Shown: positions 8,712 to 17,488, numbered from the stretch's first letter. The stretch: 64,000 nucleotides of DNA from JACVRW01 sp963728495 (GCA_963728495.1 CAVSKI010000011.1:620001-684000), one strand, 5' to 3'. Numbers and translations: made by a program. Notes: generated by a model from the sequence alone, not told the origin.

Positions 8712-9163
8712 CCGGCAAGGCCTCTTTCAACGCGGAGGAGTGGTCGACGGTGGTGGAGGCTCCCGTCCTCGTCGCGTTTCGGGTGATCACGGCCGAGCGC
8801 GGGGGCACGCTGCGCGAGAGCCTCTCGCTCGGGCGCGCCTACGTCGAGGCGCGAAAGGAGCACGAGGGCGAGTTGCTGGAGGCGATTGTCTCCTCGGCTC
8901 CCGACATCGACAAGGACGAAATGGAGCCCACCGACGGGCTGGCCGAGCGCACCGATGACTCCCTGCGAGAGGCGCTGGGGCTGCTGGAGCAGAAGGCGAC
9001 CCGGGAGGAGGTCGAGTCCTACAAGCGCTTCGTTCTCAGCGTGGGTGAGACGGTGGCCCGCGCCCACAGCGAGGGAGGCTTCCTGGGCATCGGCGGCAAG
9101 GAAGTAAGCGGACGCGAGCAGGCGGCGCTGGACGCCGTGGCGGAGACGATCAGGGCCAGTTAG
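8708..9163 (+). CDS. conserved hypothetical protein, all-helical
   Basis: A 151-residue protein (TTG start overlapping the previous stop as TTGA; LTGKASFNAEEWSTVVEAPV). It appears all-alpha and contains REEVESYKRFVLSVGETVARAHSEGGFLG. I recall related actinobacterial proteins opening with 'MTGKASFxxEEW' but know no function; a helical tellurite-resistance TerB-like fold is one possibility. It is coupled to the acidic protein gene, and its end overlaps the convergent lipoprotein gene by 14 bases. Confidence 0.65.
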   Translation: MTGKASFNAEEWSTVVEAPVLVAFRVITAERGGTLRESLSLGRAYVEARKEHEGELLEAIVSSAPDIDKDEMEPTDGLAERTDDSLREALGLLEQKATREEVESYKRFVLSVGETVARAHSEGGFLGIGGKEVSGREQAALDAVAETIRAS

Positions 9164-10502
9164 CCAGCGTGGTCTGCAGCGGGTTGGCCACCTGGGCCTT
9201 GCGCCGCGCGCCCTCGGCCTTGCCTGGTGAGTCGTAGAACAGGCTCCGTGTGACCGCCAGGCGGTTGGCCGCTCCCAACGTGGGGTCGGTGTTGGGCAGC
9301 GATCCGGTGACCCGGGTGCCGCTCGCACCGTAGGACGAGGCGTCGCCCGTGCACTGGGTCTCCTCGCCGTCGCCCGGGTTCTGCTTGTCGAGGTAATAGG
9401 AGGTCCAGTTGAGCGCGATGTCGGTGTTGAAGCTGTGCACGATGCCGAGCGATCCCTGCGGGCCGTCGATGCTCTCCCAGGTGATCGGACCGAGGGTGGG
9501 GGAGTCGGGCACGCCGTCGACCGTCACGCCGCGGTTGTCGAACTCGTGGCGGTAGGTCATGCCCGTCGCGGCCGGCGAGTAGTCGAAGAAGTCCATCACC
9601 CCGGGGATCGCGTGCACGCGCAGGAACGTGGTCACGTCCTGGCGGCGCTGATAGAAGAGATGCTCGCGGTGGGTGTAGGTGCCGGAGTTGGCCCCGATGT
9701 AGGAGCGGATGGCACGTACCGGGCCGTTCTTGTTGGCGATGATGGCGCCCGCGCCGTTCGAGAAGGTGTTCTCGCTGCGCACGCAGTTGCCAGGCGCGAA
9801 GAGGTTCTTGTGGCGGTCGAGGATGTCCGCCCCGCCGGCCTGGGGGGCGGTGATCGCCAGCGTGTCGTCGATCCAGCGGTCGGTGAAGCGGTGGCGGTAG
9901 AAGTCGGTCGTGACCGTCGAGTCCTCGGGATTGGGGCCCGCGCCCAGTTTGTATGTGCTCTTGTAGTCGCCCGAGAGCAGGTTGAAGCGGTAGTCGACAT
10001 AGCGCCGCCCCGCCGACGGGTCGAGGTTTCCGGTCTGGCGGAAGAGGTAGACGTAGGCGGGGCTGGGCTCGCCGATCGAGTCGACGACCTTGACCTCCAC
10101 CCCCGATCCGGCGACGGTGCCCGGCGGCGCCGAACCGGCCGGCGCCTTGATGCCCGCGTCGATGCCCATGAACGCGATCTCGTCGTTGGCGTCGACGTTT
10201 GCGTTCGGGTCGGGCCCGGTGAAGGTGTTCGGATCGGTGTAGCTGACGAAGGTGTGCCCCACCGGGGCGGCGTTCTTGGGCTTGGCCAGGTCCACGACTG
10301 CGCGCTCGTCGACCTGGACGGGCACCTGCGCCCAGGCGCCGTTGAGAAAGCGGAAGGCGAGCACCTTCGCCGGCGCCGCGCCCTGCAGGCGAGGCACGCT
10401 CGCGCCGCTGAGCACGACCGGGTCGGCGGGCCGCTCGGCCACGCAACTCGCCAGCGCGAGCGCCAGCGGTGCGAGGAGCCAGACGAGGGTGCGGGCGGAC
10501 AA
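9150..10502 (-). CDS. predicted lipoprotein of unknown function
   Basis: A 450-residue exported protein with a classic lipoprotein signal: LVWLLAPLALALASC with a lipobox (LASC), so Cys19 is likely lipidated. The start appears to be TTG 10502. The mature part is beta-rich (FLNGAWAQVPVQVDERAVVD, YVYLFRQTGNL, RYVDYRFNLLSGDYKSTYK) and has several isolated Cys residues. No catalytic motif is recognised. It is divergent from the five-gene membrane-protein array at 10.57 kb, so the ~70-base gap holds both promoters. An extracytoplasmic, membrane-anchored location is the only safe inference. Confidence 0.75.
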   Translation of the reverse strand: MSARTLVWLLAPLALALASCVAERPADPVVLSGASVPRLQGAAPAKVLAFRFLNGAWAQVPVQVDERAVVDLAKPKNAAPVGHTFVSYTDPNTFTGPDPNANVDANDEIAFMGIDAGIKAPAGSAPPGTVAGSGVEVKVVDSIGEPSPAYVYLFRQTGNLDPSAGRRYVDYRFNLLSGDYKSTYKLGAGPNPEDSTVTTDFYRHRFTDRWIDDTLAITAPQAGGADILDRHKNLFAPGNCVRSENTFSNGAGAIIANKNGPVRAIRSYIGANSGTYTHREHLFYQRRQDVTTFLRVHAIPGVMDFFDYSPAATGMTYRHEFDNRGVTVDGVPDSPTLGPITWESIDGPQGSLGIVHSFNTDIALNWTSYYLDKQNPGDGEETQCTGDASSYGASGTRVTGSLPNTDPTLGAANRLAVTRSLFYDSPGKAEGARRKAQVANPLQTTLANWP

Positions 10503-10573
10503 GAGCGCCGCAACCCTATGACATAATTTTTCGCCTTGAGGGTGGTGGCAAGTTCGAGGAGGGGTGTCTGCTC

Positions 10574-10831
10574 ATGCTGACGGCGGCATCCGCCGGATGG
10601 GTCGTGGGGCTGGTGATCGGCGTGATCGTGATCGCCGTGGCCGCGGTGATCCTGATCACGATCGTGGCGCTGGCCATGAGAATCGCCGGCCAGGCCAAGA
10701 CGGCCGAAGGCGCGGTCGAGGTGGTGCGCGAGCAGACCGCGGAACTGGGCGGGGTCGCCCGCATCAACGACTCGGGCGTGAGAATCCTGCACGCGGCGAG
10801 GGCACTTCGCAAGGTGGCGGTCGGCAAATGA
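10574..10831 (+). CDS. small membrane protein 1 of 5 upstream of the cox genes
   Basis: An 85-residue protein (MLTAASAGWVVGLVIGVIVI...) with one N-terminal transmembrane helix to about residue 36. An amphipathic, Ala/Val/Glu-rich helical tail follows (QAKTAEGAVEVVREQTAELGG). GAGGAGGGG lies ~10 nt before ATG 10574 and fixes the start. It is the first gene of an array of five such proteins that runs without gaps into coxM. There is no recognisable family, Cys or His pair or catalytic motif. Membrane anchoring or scaffolding is an inference from topology and position. Confidence 0.75.
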   Translation: MLTAASAGWVVGLVIGVIVIAVAAVILITIVALAMRIAGQAKTAEGAVEVVREQTAELGGVARINDSGVRILHAARALRKVAVGK

Positions 10832-11115
10832 CCTTCCTGGCGGTGTCGGGCGACACCTACTGGGCCATCGCTCTGATCATCGGCCTCGTCGCGGCCCTGG
10901 TCGTGGTGGTCCTGCTCGTGCTCCTCCTGCAGAACATCGCGCGAATCCAGGCGTCGGTGAACAGCCTGCTGGAGACCGCCGGCAAGGTCGGCGCCAACAC
11001 GGCGAACATTCCTCAGCTCGAGGCCACCGCGCCCGTGCTGGCGCTGATCGTGGACGAGGCCGTGGTCCAGGACGGCTACATGAACGCGCTCACCGACGGG
11101 TACGGCGAGGAATGA
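10828..11115 (+). CDS. small membrane protein 2 of 5 upstream of the cox genes
   Basis: A 95-residue protein starting MTFLAVSGDTYWAIALIIGL at ATG 10828, which overlaps the preceding stop as ATGA. It has one strong transmembrane helix at residues ~11-35. A helical tail follows (NIARIQASVNSLLETAGKVG, then NTANIPQLEATAPVLALIVD) resembling the periodic hydrophobic pattern of DUF948-type or signalling coiled-coil helices. No known motif. Same architecture as its neighbours although the sequences are divergent. Confidence 0.75.
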   Translation: MTFLAVSGDTYWAIALIIGLVAALVVVVLLVLLLQNIARIQASVNSLLETAGKVGANTANIPQLEATAPVLALIVDEAVVQDGYMNALTDGYGEE

Positions 11116-11372
11116 TCGTTCTCAGCGTCCTGCTCGCCGTGGTGGTGATCGCCGTGCTCGCCGTTGCGCTGATCATGATTCAGAGGGGACTGGCATCGAT
11201 CTCCCAGGGTCTCGCGACACTGGCCTCTGCGCTGGAGGGCGTCGAGGCCGAGCACCTGCGGCCTCTGGAGCCCGCGGTCAAAGCGATCAACGCCCAGTTC
11301 GACATCATCCTCGGCGCGCTGCCGGGGATCGGGCGCAAGGCCGCGATCGTCGCCGAGCGGAGGCCGAAGTGA
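11112..11372 (+). CDS. small membrane protein 3 of 5 upstream of the cox genes
   Basis: An 86-residue protein with an N-terminal transmembrane helix (MIVLSVLLAVVVIAVLAVAL). A predicted amphipathic helix follows (RGLASISQGLATLASALEGV), then LRPLEPAVKAINAQFDIILG. ATG 11112 overlaps the previous stop by four bases, so translation is coupled. No enzymatic motif is visible. Confidence 0.75.
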   Translation: MIVLSVLLAVVVIAVLAVALIMIQRGLASISQGLATLASALEGVEAEHLRPLEPAVKAINAQFDIILGALPGIGRKAAIVAERRPK

Positions 11373-11638
11373 CCCTCCTCTGGATTGGAAACGCGGTCCT
11401 CCTGCTCGTGATCGTTCCGGTCGTGGTCTATCTCCTGAAGGGCGTGCTGGATGCGGCCAACAGCATCGTCCCGGCTGTGGACAAGATCGCGGCCGTGGCC
11501 GCCGCGGGCTCCAAGGACCTCGACGCCGCGGCGCTCCTGCTGACCACGCAGGATCAGGTGGCGCAGACCGTGGCCGGCGTGGCCAGCTACGGCGGCTCGC
11601 TCGACGTGATCCTCGACGACGCGGAGGACGAGCGGTGA
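11369..11638 (+). CDS. small membrane protein 4 of 5 upstream of the cox genes
   Basis: An 89-residue protein (GTG 11369 overlapping the preceding stop as GTGA; translated VTLLWIGNAVLLLVIVPVVV...) with one transmembrane helix. An Ala/Asp-rich helical region follows (LDAANSIVPAVDKIAAVAAA), and the tail is acidic (ILDDAEDER). Same one-helix-plus-tail plan as its neighbours. Function unknown. Confidence 0.75.
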   Translation: MTLLWIGNAVLLLVIVPVVVYLLKGVLDAANSIVPAVDKIAAVAAAGSKDLDAAALLLTTQDQVAQTVAGVASYGGSLDVILDDAEDER

Positions 11639-12243
11639 CCGCTGCCGGGTTGGTCCTGATCGTGATCGTCCTGCTGATCGTGCTTGCGCTCGTCTTCTAC
11701 CTCGTGTCCACGATCGTGGCGCTGCGCAAGATCACCGCCGGCCTGGACGAGGTGATCGCCGGAGTCGGCGAGATCGTGGAGAAGAGTGCGCCGGTGAACG
11801 ATGTCGTGACCTCAATCAACGAGCAGCTCGACGCGGGTGTCGACCTGCTCGAAGGCCTGCTGGTGAAGAAGGCCGGGATGAGAGACGCCGTCGGCCTCAT
11901 CGAGGGCCTCTACCCCGGGGCCGCGGCCGCCGGCCTGCGCAACTTCCCCGAGAGCACCGAGGTCGATGCGCCGCGGATCGGGGAGGTCTATACGAAGGGC
12001 ACGCTCACCCTCGCGCGGCTGGGCCGTGAGGCGCCGATTGCCGCGCTCAGCCCCAAGGGCGAGGTGCTGCGCAACGTCGCTCAGGGCAGCCTGGCAGCGC
12101 GGATGCTCTACCCGTCTGTCCGTCACGAGAGCCCGGAACAGCTGCCCGACTCGCCCGTGATCGGCGCCGAGGCCCCCGAGCAGTTCGAGCAGCGCGATGA
12201 CATCGGAGCCCCCCGCAAGCGGTTCCCGGCGAGCCGTTCCTGA
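11635..12243 (+). CDS. membrane protein 5 of 5 upstream of the cox genes, with long tail
   Basis: The longest of the array, 202 residues from GTG 11635 (overlapping stop, GTGA). It has a transmembrane helix at residues ~4-27 (GLVLIVIVLLIVLALVFYLV) and a helical segment (LRKITAGLDEVIAGVGEIVE). The ~100-residue C-terminal polar tail is absent in the other four, contains EGLYPGAAAAGLRNFPES, and ends in a Pro/Glu-rich stretch. The gene ends 18 bases before coxM, with coxM's ribosome site in the gap, so it is very probably in the same transcript as the CO dehydrogenase structural genes. Confidence 0.75.
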   Translation: MTAAGLVLIVIVLLIVLALVFYLVSTIVALRKITAGLDEVIAGVGEIVEKSAPVNDVVTSINEQLDAGVDLLEGLLVKKAGMRDAVGLIEGLYPGAAAAGLRNFPESTEVDAPRIGEVYTKGTLTLARLGREAPIAALSPKGEVLRNVAQGSLAARMLYPSVRHESPEQLPDSPVIGAEAPEQFEQRDDIGAPRKRFPASRS

Positions 12244-12261
12244 TCGGAGAGGAGCACTCCT

Positions 12262-13140
12262 TTGCAGACCCCCGCGCCATTCGAGTATGAGCGTGCCACC
12301 AGCGTGGAGGGTGCGATCGAGGCGCTCGGCCGGCGCGGCTCCGAGGCGCGAATCATCGCGGGCGGGCACAGCCTGCTGCCGATGATGAAGCTGCGGCTGG
12401 CCAACCCCGAGCACCTGATCGACATCAACGACCTCTCGGAGCTCGCCTTCATTCGCGAGCAGGACGGCGAGATCCGGATCGGCGCGCTGACCCGCCACGT
12501 CGACCTGTTGAAGTCCGAGCTGCTCGCGCGGCGCTTCCCGCTCTTCGCCGACGCCGAGACCGTGATCGCCGACCCCGTGGTGCGCAACCGCGGCACGATC
12601 GGCGGCTCGCTGTGCCAGGCGGACGCGGCGGAGGACCTCTCGGCGGTCTGTTCGGCAGCCAAGGCGCGCGTCGTGATTCGCGGCGCCAAGGGCCAGCGGG
12701 TGGTCGGGATGGACGAGTTCCACGTCGGGCCCTACATGACGGCGGTGGGCGCCGGTGAGCTGCTGACCGAGGTACTCCTGCCGCTGCGTGGCGGCGCCGG
12801 CAGCGCACACGAGAAGGTGGAGCGGCGCGCGGGCGACTGGGCCATCGCCGCGGCGTCGGCGGCGCTATGGATCGACGGCGGCAGGATCGCCGAAGCCGGT
12901 ATCGCTCTGAGCGCCGTCGGGATGACGACGATTCACCTCGATCGGGCCGAGGAGCTCATGCGCGGGAAGCCGCCGTCCGAAGAGCTCTTCGCGCAGGCGG
13001 GCGAGATCGCCTCGGAGGACTGCTCCCCAAGCGCCGACGGCCGCGGGCCGATCGACTACAAGCGCCATCTCGCCGGCGTGCTCACCCAACGTGCGCTGCG
13101 CCGCTCAGCGGAGCGCGCCCGCCATCAGGAGGCCTGGTAG
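12262..13140 (+). CDS. coxM: carbon monoxide dehydrogenase medium (FAD) subunit
   Basis: The FAD-binding subunit of a molybdenum hydroxylase. It accepts electrons from the iron-sulfur subunit and passes them to the respiratory chain. The 292-residue protein has the two FAD/pyrophosphate loops of the CoxM/CutM family, AGGHSLLP near residue 34 and TIGGSL near residue 113, and a C-terminal CO-dehydrogenase flavoprotein domain ending KRHLAGVLTQRALRRS. It starts at TTG 12262 with GGAGAGGAG about 7 nt upstream. The gene order M-S-L that follows is that of form I CO dehydrogenase. Confidence 0.93.
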   Translation: MQTPAPFEYERATSVEGAIEALGRRGSEARIIAGGHSLLPMMKLRLANPEHLIDINDLSELAFIREQDGEIRIGALTRHVDLLKSELLARRFPLFADAETVIADPVVRNRGTIGGSLCQADAAEDLSAVCSAAKARVVIRGAKGQRVVGMDEFHVGPYMTAVGAGELLTEVLLPLRGGAGSAHEKVERRAGDWAIAAASAALWIDGGRIAEAGIALSAVGMTTIHLDRAEELMRGKPPSEELFAQAGEIASEDCSPSADGRGPIDYKRHLAGVLTQRALRRSAERARHQEAW

Positions 13141-13622
13141 TGCAAGTCTCGATAGTGGTAAACGGCGAGCCTCAGTCCGGCGAGGTGGAGCCTCGGCAGC
13201 TGCTCGTGCACTTCCTGCGTGAGACTCTCGGCCTGACGGGCACGCACTGGGGCTGCGACACCTCCAACTGCGGCGCCTGCGTGGTGCAGATGGACGGCGA
13301 GCCGGTCAAGTCGTGCACGGTCCTGACGGCCATGTGCGAGGGCCATGAGATCCGGACGGTCGAGTCTCTCGAGGTCGACGGCCGCCTCGACCCGATACAG
13401 CAGGGCTTTCACGAGCGCCACGCCCTGCAGTGCGGTTTCTGCACTCCCGGGATGCTGATGACCGCCCGGGCGCTGCTGGACGAGAACCCGGATCCCACCG
13501 ATCACGAGATCCGGACCGCCATCTCCGGCGCCATCTGCCGTTGCACGGGCTACAAGAACATCGTGGATGCCGTTCGCTGGGCGGCCGAGCACGAAGCCGC
13601 TACAAGGAGCGTGGAGCGATGA
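13140..13622 (+). CDS. coxS: carbon monoxide dehydrogenase small (2x[2Fe-2S]) subunit
   Basis: The 160-residue electron-transfer subunit carries two [2Fe-2S] clusters. The plant-ferredoxin-type N-terminal cluster is GCDTSNCGACVVQ plus the Cys of SCTVLT. The C-terminal helical cluster is QCGFCTPGM plus AICRCTGYKNI. GTG 13140 overlaps the coxM stop (TAGTG), and the stop overlaps the coxL ATG, so the three subunits are translationally coupled. It shuttles electrons from the Mo site of CoxL to the FAD of CoxM. Confidence 0.95.
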   Translation: MQVSIVVNGEPQSGEVEPRQLLVHFLRETLGLTGTHWGCDTSNCGACVVQMDGEPVKSCTVLTAMCEGHEIRTVESLEVDGRLDPIQQGFHERHALQCGFCTPGMLMTARALLDENPDPTDHEIRTAISGAICRCTGYKNIVDAVRWAAEHEAATRSVER

Positions 13623-16003
13623 CCGTCGTTGAGAACCTTCCCAGTCCCTCGACCGAGCGGCCCATCGGCTTCGGCCGCCTCAAGCGCAAGGAGGACCCGC
13701 GCTTCATCCGCGGCCAGGGCACCTACCTGGACGACATGAAGCTGCCGGGAATGGTCTACGGCGCCGTGCTGCGCAGCCCGTACGCGCACGCTCGCATCGT
13801 CTCCATCGACACGTCGGCCGCGCTGGCCCACCCCAACGTCGCCGCAGTGGTAACCGCGAAGGACCTGGAGACCCTCGGCCTGGCCTGGATGCCGACGATC
13901 TCCTACGACACGCAGGCCGTGCTGGCGGGCGACAAGGTGCGCTTCCAGGGCCAGGAAGTGGCCTTCGTCATCGCCACCGACGAGTACTCGGCCAACGATG
14001 CACTGGCACTGATCGACGTCGAGTACGACCCGCTTCCGGCGATCGTCAACGCCCGCAAGGCGCTCGACCCCGACGCGCCGCTGATCCGCGACGACAAGTC
14101 CGGCCAGCGCGACAACCTGGCCAGCCCGACCTGGGAGGCGGGCGACGAGGAGGCCACCGACCGCGCTTTCGCCGAGGCCGACACGATCGTTACCCGCGAC
14201 ATCATCTATCCCCGCTGTCACCCGGCGCCGCTCGAGACCTGCGGCATGATCGCGGACTTCAACCCGGAGACCGGTCAGCTCGACATCTACAACGGAAATC
14301 AGGCGCCGCACGCCCACCGCACCGTCTACGCGCACGTGGCGGGACTGGCCGAGCACATGATCCGCATCCAGTGCCAGGACATCGGCGGCGGCTTCGGGAA
14401 CAAGGTGCCGGTCTATCCCGGCTACGTATGTGCGATCGCCGGCTCGATCGTGGCCGGCGTGCCGGTCAAGTGGGTGGAGAACCGCTCCGAGAACCTGATG
14501 TCCACGGGCTTTGCCCGCGACTACGTGATGCGCGCCGAGATGTGCTCGAAGGACGGCAAGATCACCGGCCTTCGGGTTGACGCCATCGCCGATCACGGCG
14601 CCTTCGACAGCACCGCCCAGCCGACGAAGTTCCCGGCCGGGTTCTTCCACATCGTGTGCGGCTCCTACGACCTTGAGGCCTCGCACGTGAAGGTCAAGGC
14701 GGTGTACACGAACAAGGCGCCCGGGGGCGTGGCCTACCGGTGCTCGTTCCGCATCACCGAGGCCGTGTACCTGGTCGAGCGGATGGTCGACGCGCTGGCG
14801 CTCGAGATGAAGGTCGATCCGATCGACCTGCGCATGCACAGCTTCATCGGCCCCGAGCAGTTCCCGTATGAGACCACCACCGGCTGGACCTACGACTCGG
14901 GCGACTACGCCAAGACGATGGGCGTGGCCATGGAGATCGCCGGCTACGAGGAGCTTCGCCGCGAGCAGGCCGAGAAACGCGCACGCGGAGAGCTGATGGG
15001 CATAGGAGTGTCCTTCTTCACCGAGGGCGTCGGCGCCGGGCCGCGCAAGCACATGGACATCCTCGGGCTGTCCATGAACGACGGCGCCGACCTTCGCGTG
15101 CACCCGTCGGGCAAGGCGGTGGTCTCGATCAGCGCGCAGACCCAGGGCCAGGGCCACGAGACGACGTTCGCTCAGATCGTCGCCGAGGAGCTCGGCATCC
15201 CGCCAGAGGACGTGGAGGTCCGCCACGGCGACACCGACAAGTCGCCCTACGGCCTCGGCACCTACGGCAGCCGCTCGACGCCGGTCTCCGGAGCGGCCGT
15301 TGCCGTCGTCTCGCGCAAGGTGCGCGACAAGGCGCGCCTGATCGCCGCGACGATGCTGGAGACGAGGCCGGAGGACCTGGCCTGGGAGAAGGGCCGCTGG
15401 TACGTCAAGGGCGACCCCGAGAAGGGCGCGATGATCGAGGAGGTCGCGGCCCGGGCCTACAGCGGCGAGCCGATGCCCGCCGAGCTGGAGGGCGGGCTCG
15501 ACGCGCAGGTGATCTACGACCCGCCGAACCTCACCTACCCGTACGGCGCCTACATCGCCGTCGTCGACATCGATCCCGACACCGCTCAGGTCACGGTCCG
15601 GCGCTTCATCGCGGTCGACGACTGCGGCGTGCGGATCAATCCGATGGTCGTGGACGGGCAGATCCATGGCGGGCTGGCCGAAGGGGTCGGCATCGCCCTG
15701 ATGGAGCTGATCTCCTTCGACGAGGAGGGGAACTGCCTCAACTCGTCATTCATGGACTACCTGATTCCGACCGCGCTCGAATGCCCGGACTTCGAGCTGG
15801 GCGAGACGGTCACGCCGTGCCCCCACCATCCGCTCGGAGCCAAGGGAATCGGAGAGTCGCCGAACGTCGGATCGCCTCCGGCGATCGTCAATGCGGTGAT
15901 CGACGCGCTGCACGAGTCCCACGGTGTCGACCACGTGGACATGCCCTGCACCCCGGCGCGAGTCTGGGCCGCGATGCAGGGGCGACCCGAGCCGCCACAA
16001 TGA
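13619..16003 (+). CDS. coxL: form I carbon monoxide dehydrogenase large (molybdenum) subunit
   Basis: The 794-residue catalytic subunit oxidises CO with water to CO2 at a Mo-Cu centre. The active-site loop reads AYRCSFR (residues 372-378, Cys375 the expected copper ligand). That is the diagnostic AYxCSFR of form I, as opposed to the AYRGAGR type of form II. Molybdopterin-cytosine-dinucleotide contacts are visible as GGGFGNK, TQGQGHETTF and the C-terminal GAKGIGES with the conserved Glu. Length and order after coxM and coxS match known form I operons. This is strong evidence for real aerobic CO oxidation rather than a generic xanthine-dehydrogenase homologue. Confidence 0.96.
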   Translation: MTVVENLPSPSTERPIGFGRLKRKEDPRFIRGQGTYLDDMKLPGMVYGAVLRSPYAHARIVSIDTSAALAHPNVAAVVTAKDLETLGLAWMPTISYDTQAVLAGDKVRFQGQEVAFVIATDEYSANDALALIDVEYDPLPAIVNARKALDPDAPLIRDDKSGQRDNLASPTWEAGDEEATDRAFAEADTIVTRDIIYPRCHPAPLETCGMIADFNPETGQLDIYNGNQAPHAHRTVYAHVAGLAEHMIRIQCQDIGGGFGNKVPVYPGYVCAIAGSIVAGVPVKWVENRSENLMSTGFARDYVMRAEMCSKDGKITGLRVDAIADHGAFDSTAQPTKFPAGFFHIVCGSYDLEASHVKVKAVYTNKAPGGVAYRCSFRITEAVYLVERMVDALALEMKVDPIDLRMHSFIGPEQFPYETTTGWTYDSGDYAKTMGVAMEIAGYEELRREQAEKRARGELMGIGVSFFTEGVGAGPRKHMDILGLSMNDGADLRVHPSGKAVVSISAQTQGQGHETTFAQIVAEELGIPPEDVEVRHGDTDKSPYGLGTYGSRSTPVSGAAVAVVSRKVRDKARLIAATMLETRPEDLAWEKGRWYVKGDPEKGAMIEEVAARAYSGEPMPAELEGGLDAQVIYDPPNLTYPYGAYIAVVDIDPDTAQVTVRRFIAVDDCGVRINPMVVDGQIHGGLAEGVGIALMELISFDEEGNCLNSSFMDYLIPTALECPDFELGETVTPCPHHPLGAKGIGESPNVGSPPAIVNAVIDALHESHGVDHVDMPCTPARVWAAMQGRPEPPQ

Positions 16004-16911
16004 TGCCCGCCGCGCTGTCGCGGCGGGCCCACGAGCTTGCCAAGCAGGGCGCGCCATTCGTGACCGCGACGGTGGTGCGGGCGCAGCGCCCCACGAGCGT
16101 GGAGGCGGGCGATGCGGCGCTCGTGCTAGGCGACGGAACGATCGAGGGCTTCGTCGGCGGGGCCTGCGCGGAGCACAGCGTTCGGGCGTACGCGCTCAAG
16201 GCCATCGAGACCGATGAGGCCGTGCTGCTGCGAATCCTCCCCTTCGGCGACGAGGGCGCCGGCGAGGCCGGCGAGGAGGTCTCTCGCGAGGACGGCGCCG
16301 TGACCGTCCAGAATCCCTGCCTATCCGGCGGCGCGATCGAGGTGTTCCTCGAGCCGATCCTGCGCGCGCCACGGATCCTGGTCGAGGGCGACACGCCTAT
16401 CGCTCGCTCACTCCACCGGATCGGCCCGGAGCTCGGCCTCGAGGTCGTCGCGGTGGGCGAGGAGTTCGAGGTGCGGTCGGATGATCTGGCGCTTGTGGTG
16501 GCGGGGAACGGGCGCGAGGAGCTCGGCGCACTGCGTCGCGGCCTGGACGCGGCACTCCCGTACGTTGCCCTCGTTGCCAGCCGCAGGCGCGGCCAGGGCG
16601 TGATCGGCGAGCTGCGCGGCGACGGCGTGCCCGACCCGATGCTCGAGCGGATCGACACGCCCGCGGGCTTCGACATCGGAGCGCGCACGCCGGCCGAGGT
16701 TGCGCTCTCGATCCTGGCCAGAATCGTTGCCGTGCGCCGCGGCAAGCCCGCAGCGGCGACCACCGCGGTCGACCCGATCTGCGGGATGACCGTAGCGGCG
16801 GTGGCCGGTACCGCTTCCGTTGAGCGAGGCGGCCAGACCTTCTACTTCTGCTGCGAGGGCTGCAGGACGAAGTTCGAGGCCGAGCACGAACGTGCCGCCT
16901 TCGCCGACTGA
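16000..16911 (+). CDS. XdhC-family molybdenum-cofactor maturation protein fused to a YHS domain
   Basis: A 303-residue protein starting at ATG 16000 (ATGATG, overlapping the coxL stop). Residues ~1-100 are an XdhC/CoxI N-terminal domain (TATVVRAQRPTSVEAGDAAL, GFVGGACAEHSVRAYAL). The middle is a reduced Rossmann-like XdhC C-domain (ALPYVALVASRRRGQGVIGE, GFDIGARTPAEVALSILARI). The last ~45 residues are a YHS domain (DPICGMTV then YFCCEGCRTKFE) with the Cys ligands typical of metal-binding YHS/TRASH modules. XdhC proteins bind and load the Mo cofactor into hydroxylases; the added metal module might relate to the copper of the CODH site, which is inference. Confidence 0.85.
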   Translation: MMPAALSRRAHELAKQGAPFVTATVVRAQRPTSVEAGDAALVLGDGTIEGFVGGACAEHSVRAYALKAIETDEAVLLRILPFGDEGAGEAGEEVSREDGAVTVQNPCLSGGAIEVFLEPILRAPRILVEGDTPIARSLHRIGPELGLEVVAVGEEFEVRSDDLALVVAGNGREELGALRRGLDAALPYVALVASRRRGQGVIGELRGDGVPDPMLERIDTPAGFDIGARTPAEVALSILARIVAVRRGKPAAATTAVDPICGMTVAAVAGTASVERGGQTFYFCCEGCRTKFEAEHERAAFAD

Positions 16912-16918
16912 CCCATTC

Positions 16919-17488
16919 GTGACCGGGCTGGTGCTTGGCGCCGGCGGTTCCAAGCGCCTCGGGCGCCCAAAGCAGCTTCTGCCCTACGGCGGCGGCACCC
17001 TGCTGGGCCACGTGGTGGGCGTGGCCCGCGAATGCCGCTTCGACCAGCTCGTGGTGGCCGTCGGTGGCTCGGCGGGCGAGGTCCGCGCGAGCGTGGACCT
17101 GGCCGACACCGACGTGGTGGTCAACGACTCCTACGGAGCGGGGTGCTCGTCGTCGATCGCCGCCGCCCTCGGCGTTGTGGACGGCCGCTGCGAGGTCATG
17201 GTTCTGATGCTCGGCGACCAGCCCGGCGTGACGGCGGCCTCGGTGGCGGCGCTGCTGGACGGCCGCGGAGCCGCACCGCTGGCCATCTGCCGCTACGACG
17301 ACGGCCGCGGTCACCCGATTGCATTCGCTCGCAACACCTTCGCGGCTCTGGGAGATCTGCATGGGGACAAAGGGGTCTGGCGGCTGCTCGATCAGCGCGC
17401 CGGCGACGTGGCGGAGGTTCCGGTCGCCGGTCCGATCCCGCTCGACGTCGATACTCCAGAGGACTACCAGGCCGTCCTCGCGACATGA
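16919..17488 (+). CDS. mocA: molybdenum cofactor cytidylyltransferase, MocA-like
   Basis: A nucleotidyltransferase of the MobA/MocA fold with the N-terminal signature GLVLGAGGSKRLGRPKQLLP. Later motifs are VMVLMLGDQPGVT (metal-binding Asp) and RGHPIAF. Members in molybdenum-hydroxylase operons convert molybdopterin plus CTP to the cytosine dinucleotide form (MCD), the cofactor used by CODH. GTG 16919 gives the expected N-terminus; GTG 16892, overlapping the XdhC-YHS gene, is an alternative. The stop overlaps the coxD ATG. Confidence 0.85.
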   Translation: MTGLVLGAGGSKRLGRPKQLLPYGGGTLLGHVVGVARECRFDQLVVAVGGSAGEVRASVDLADTDVVVNDSYGAGCSSSIAAALGVVDGRCEVMVLMLGDQPGVTAASVAALLDGRGAAPLAICRYDDGRGHPIAFARNTFAALGDLHGDKGVWRLLDQRAGDVAEVPVAGPIPLDVDTPEDYQAVLAT

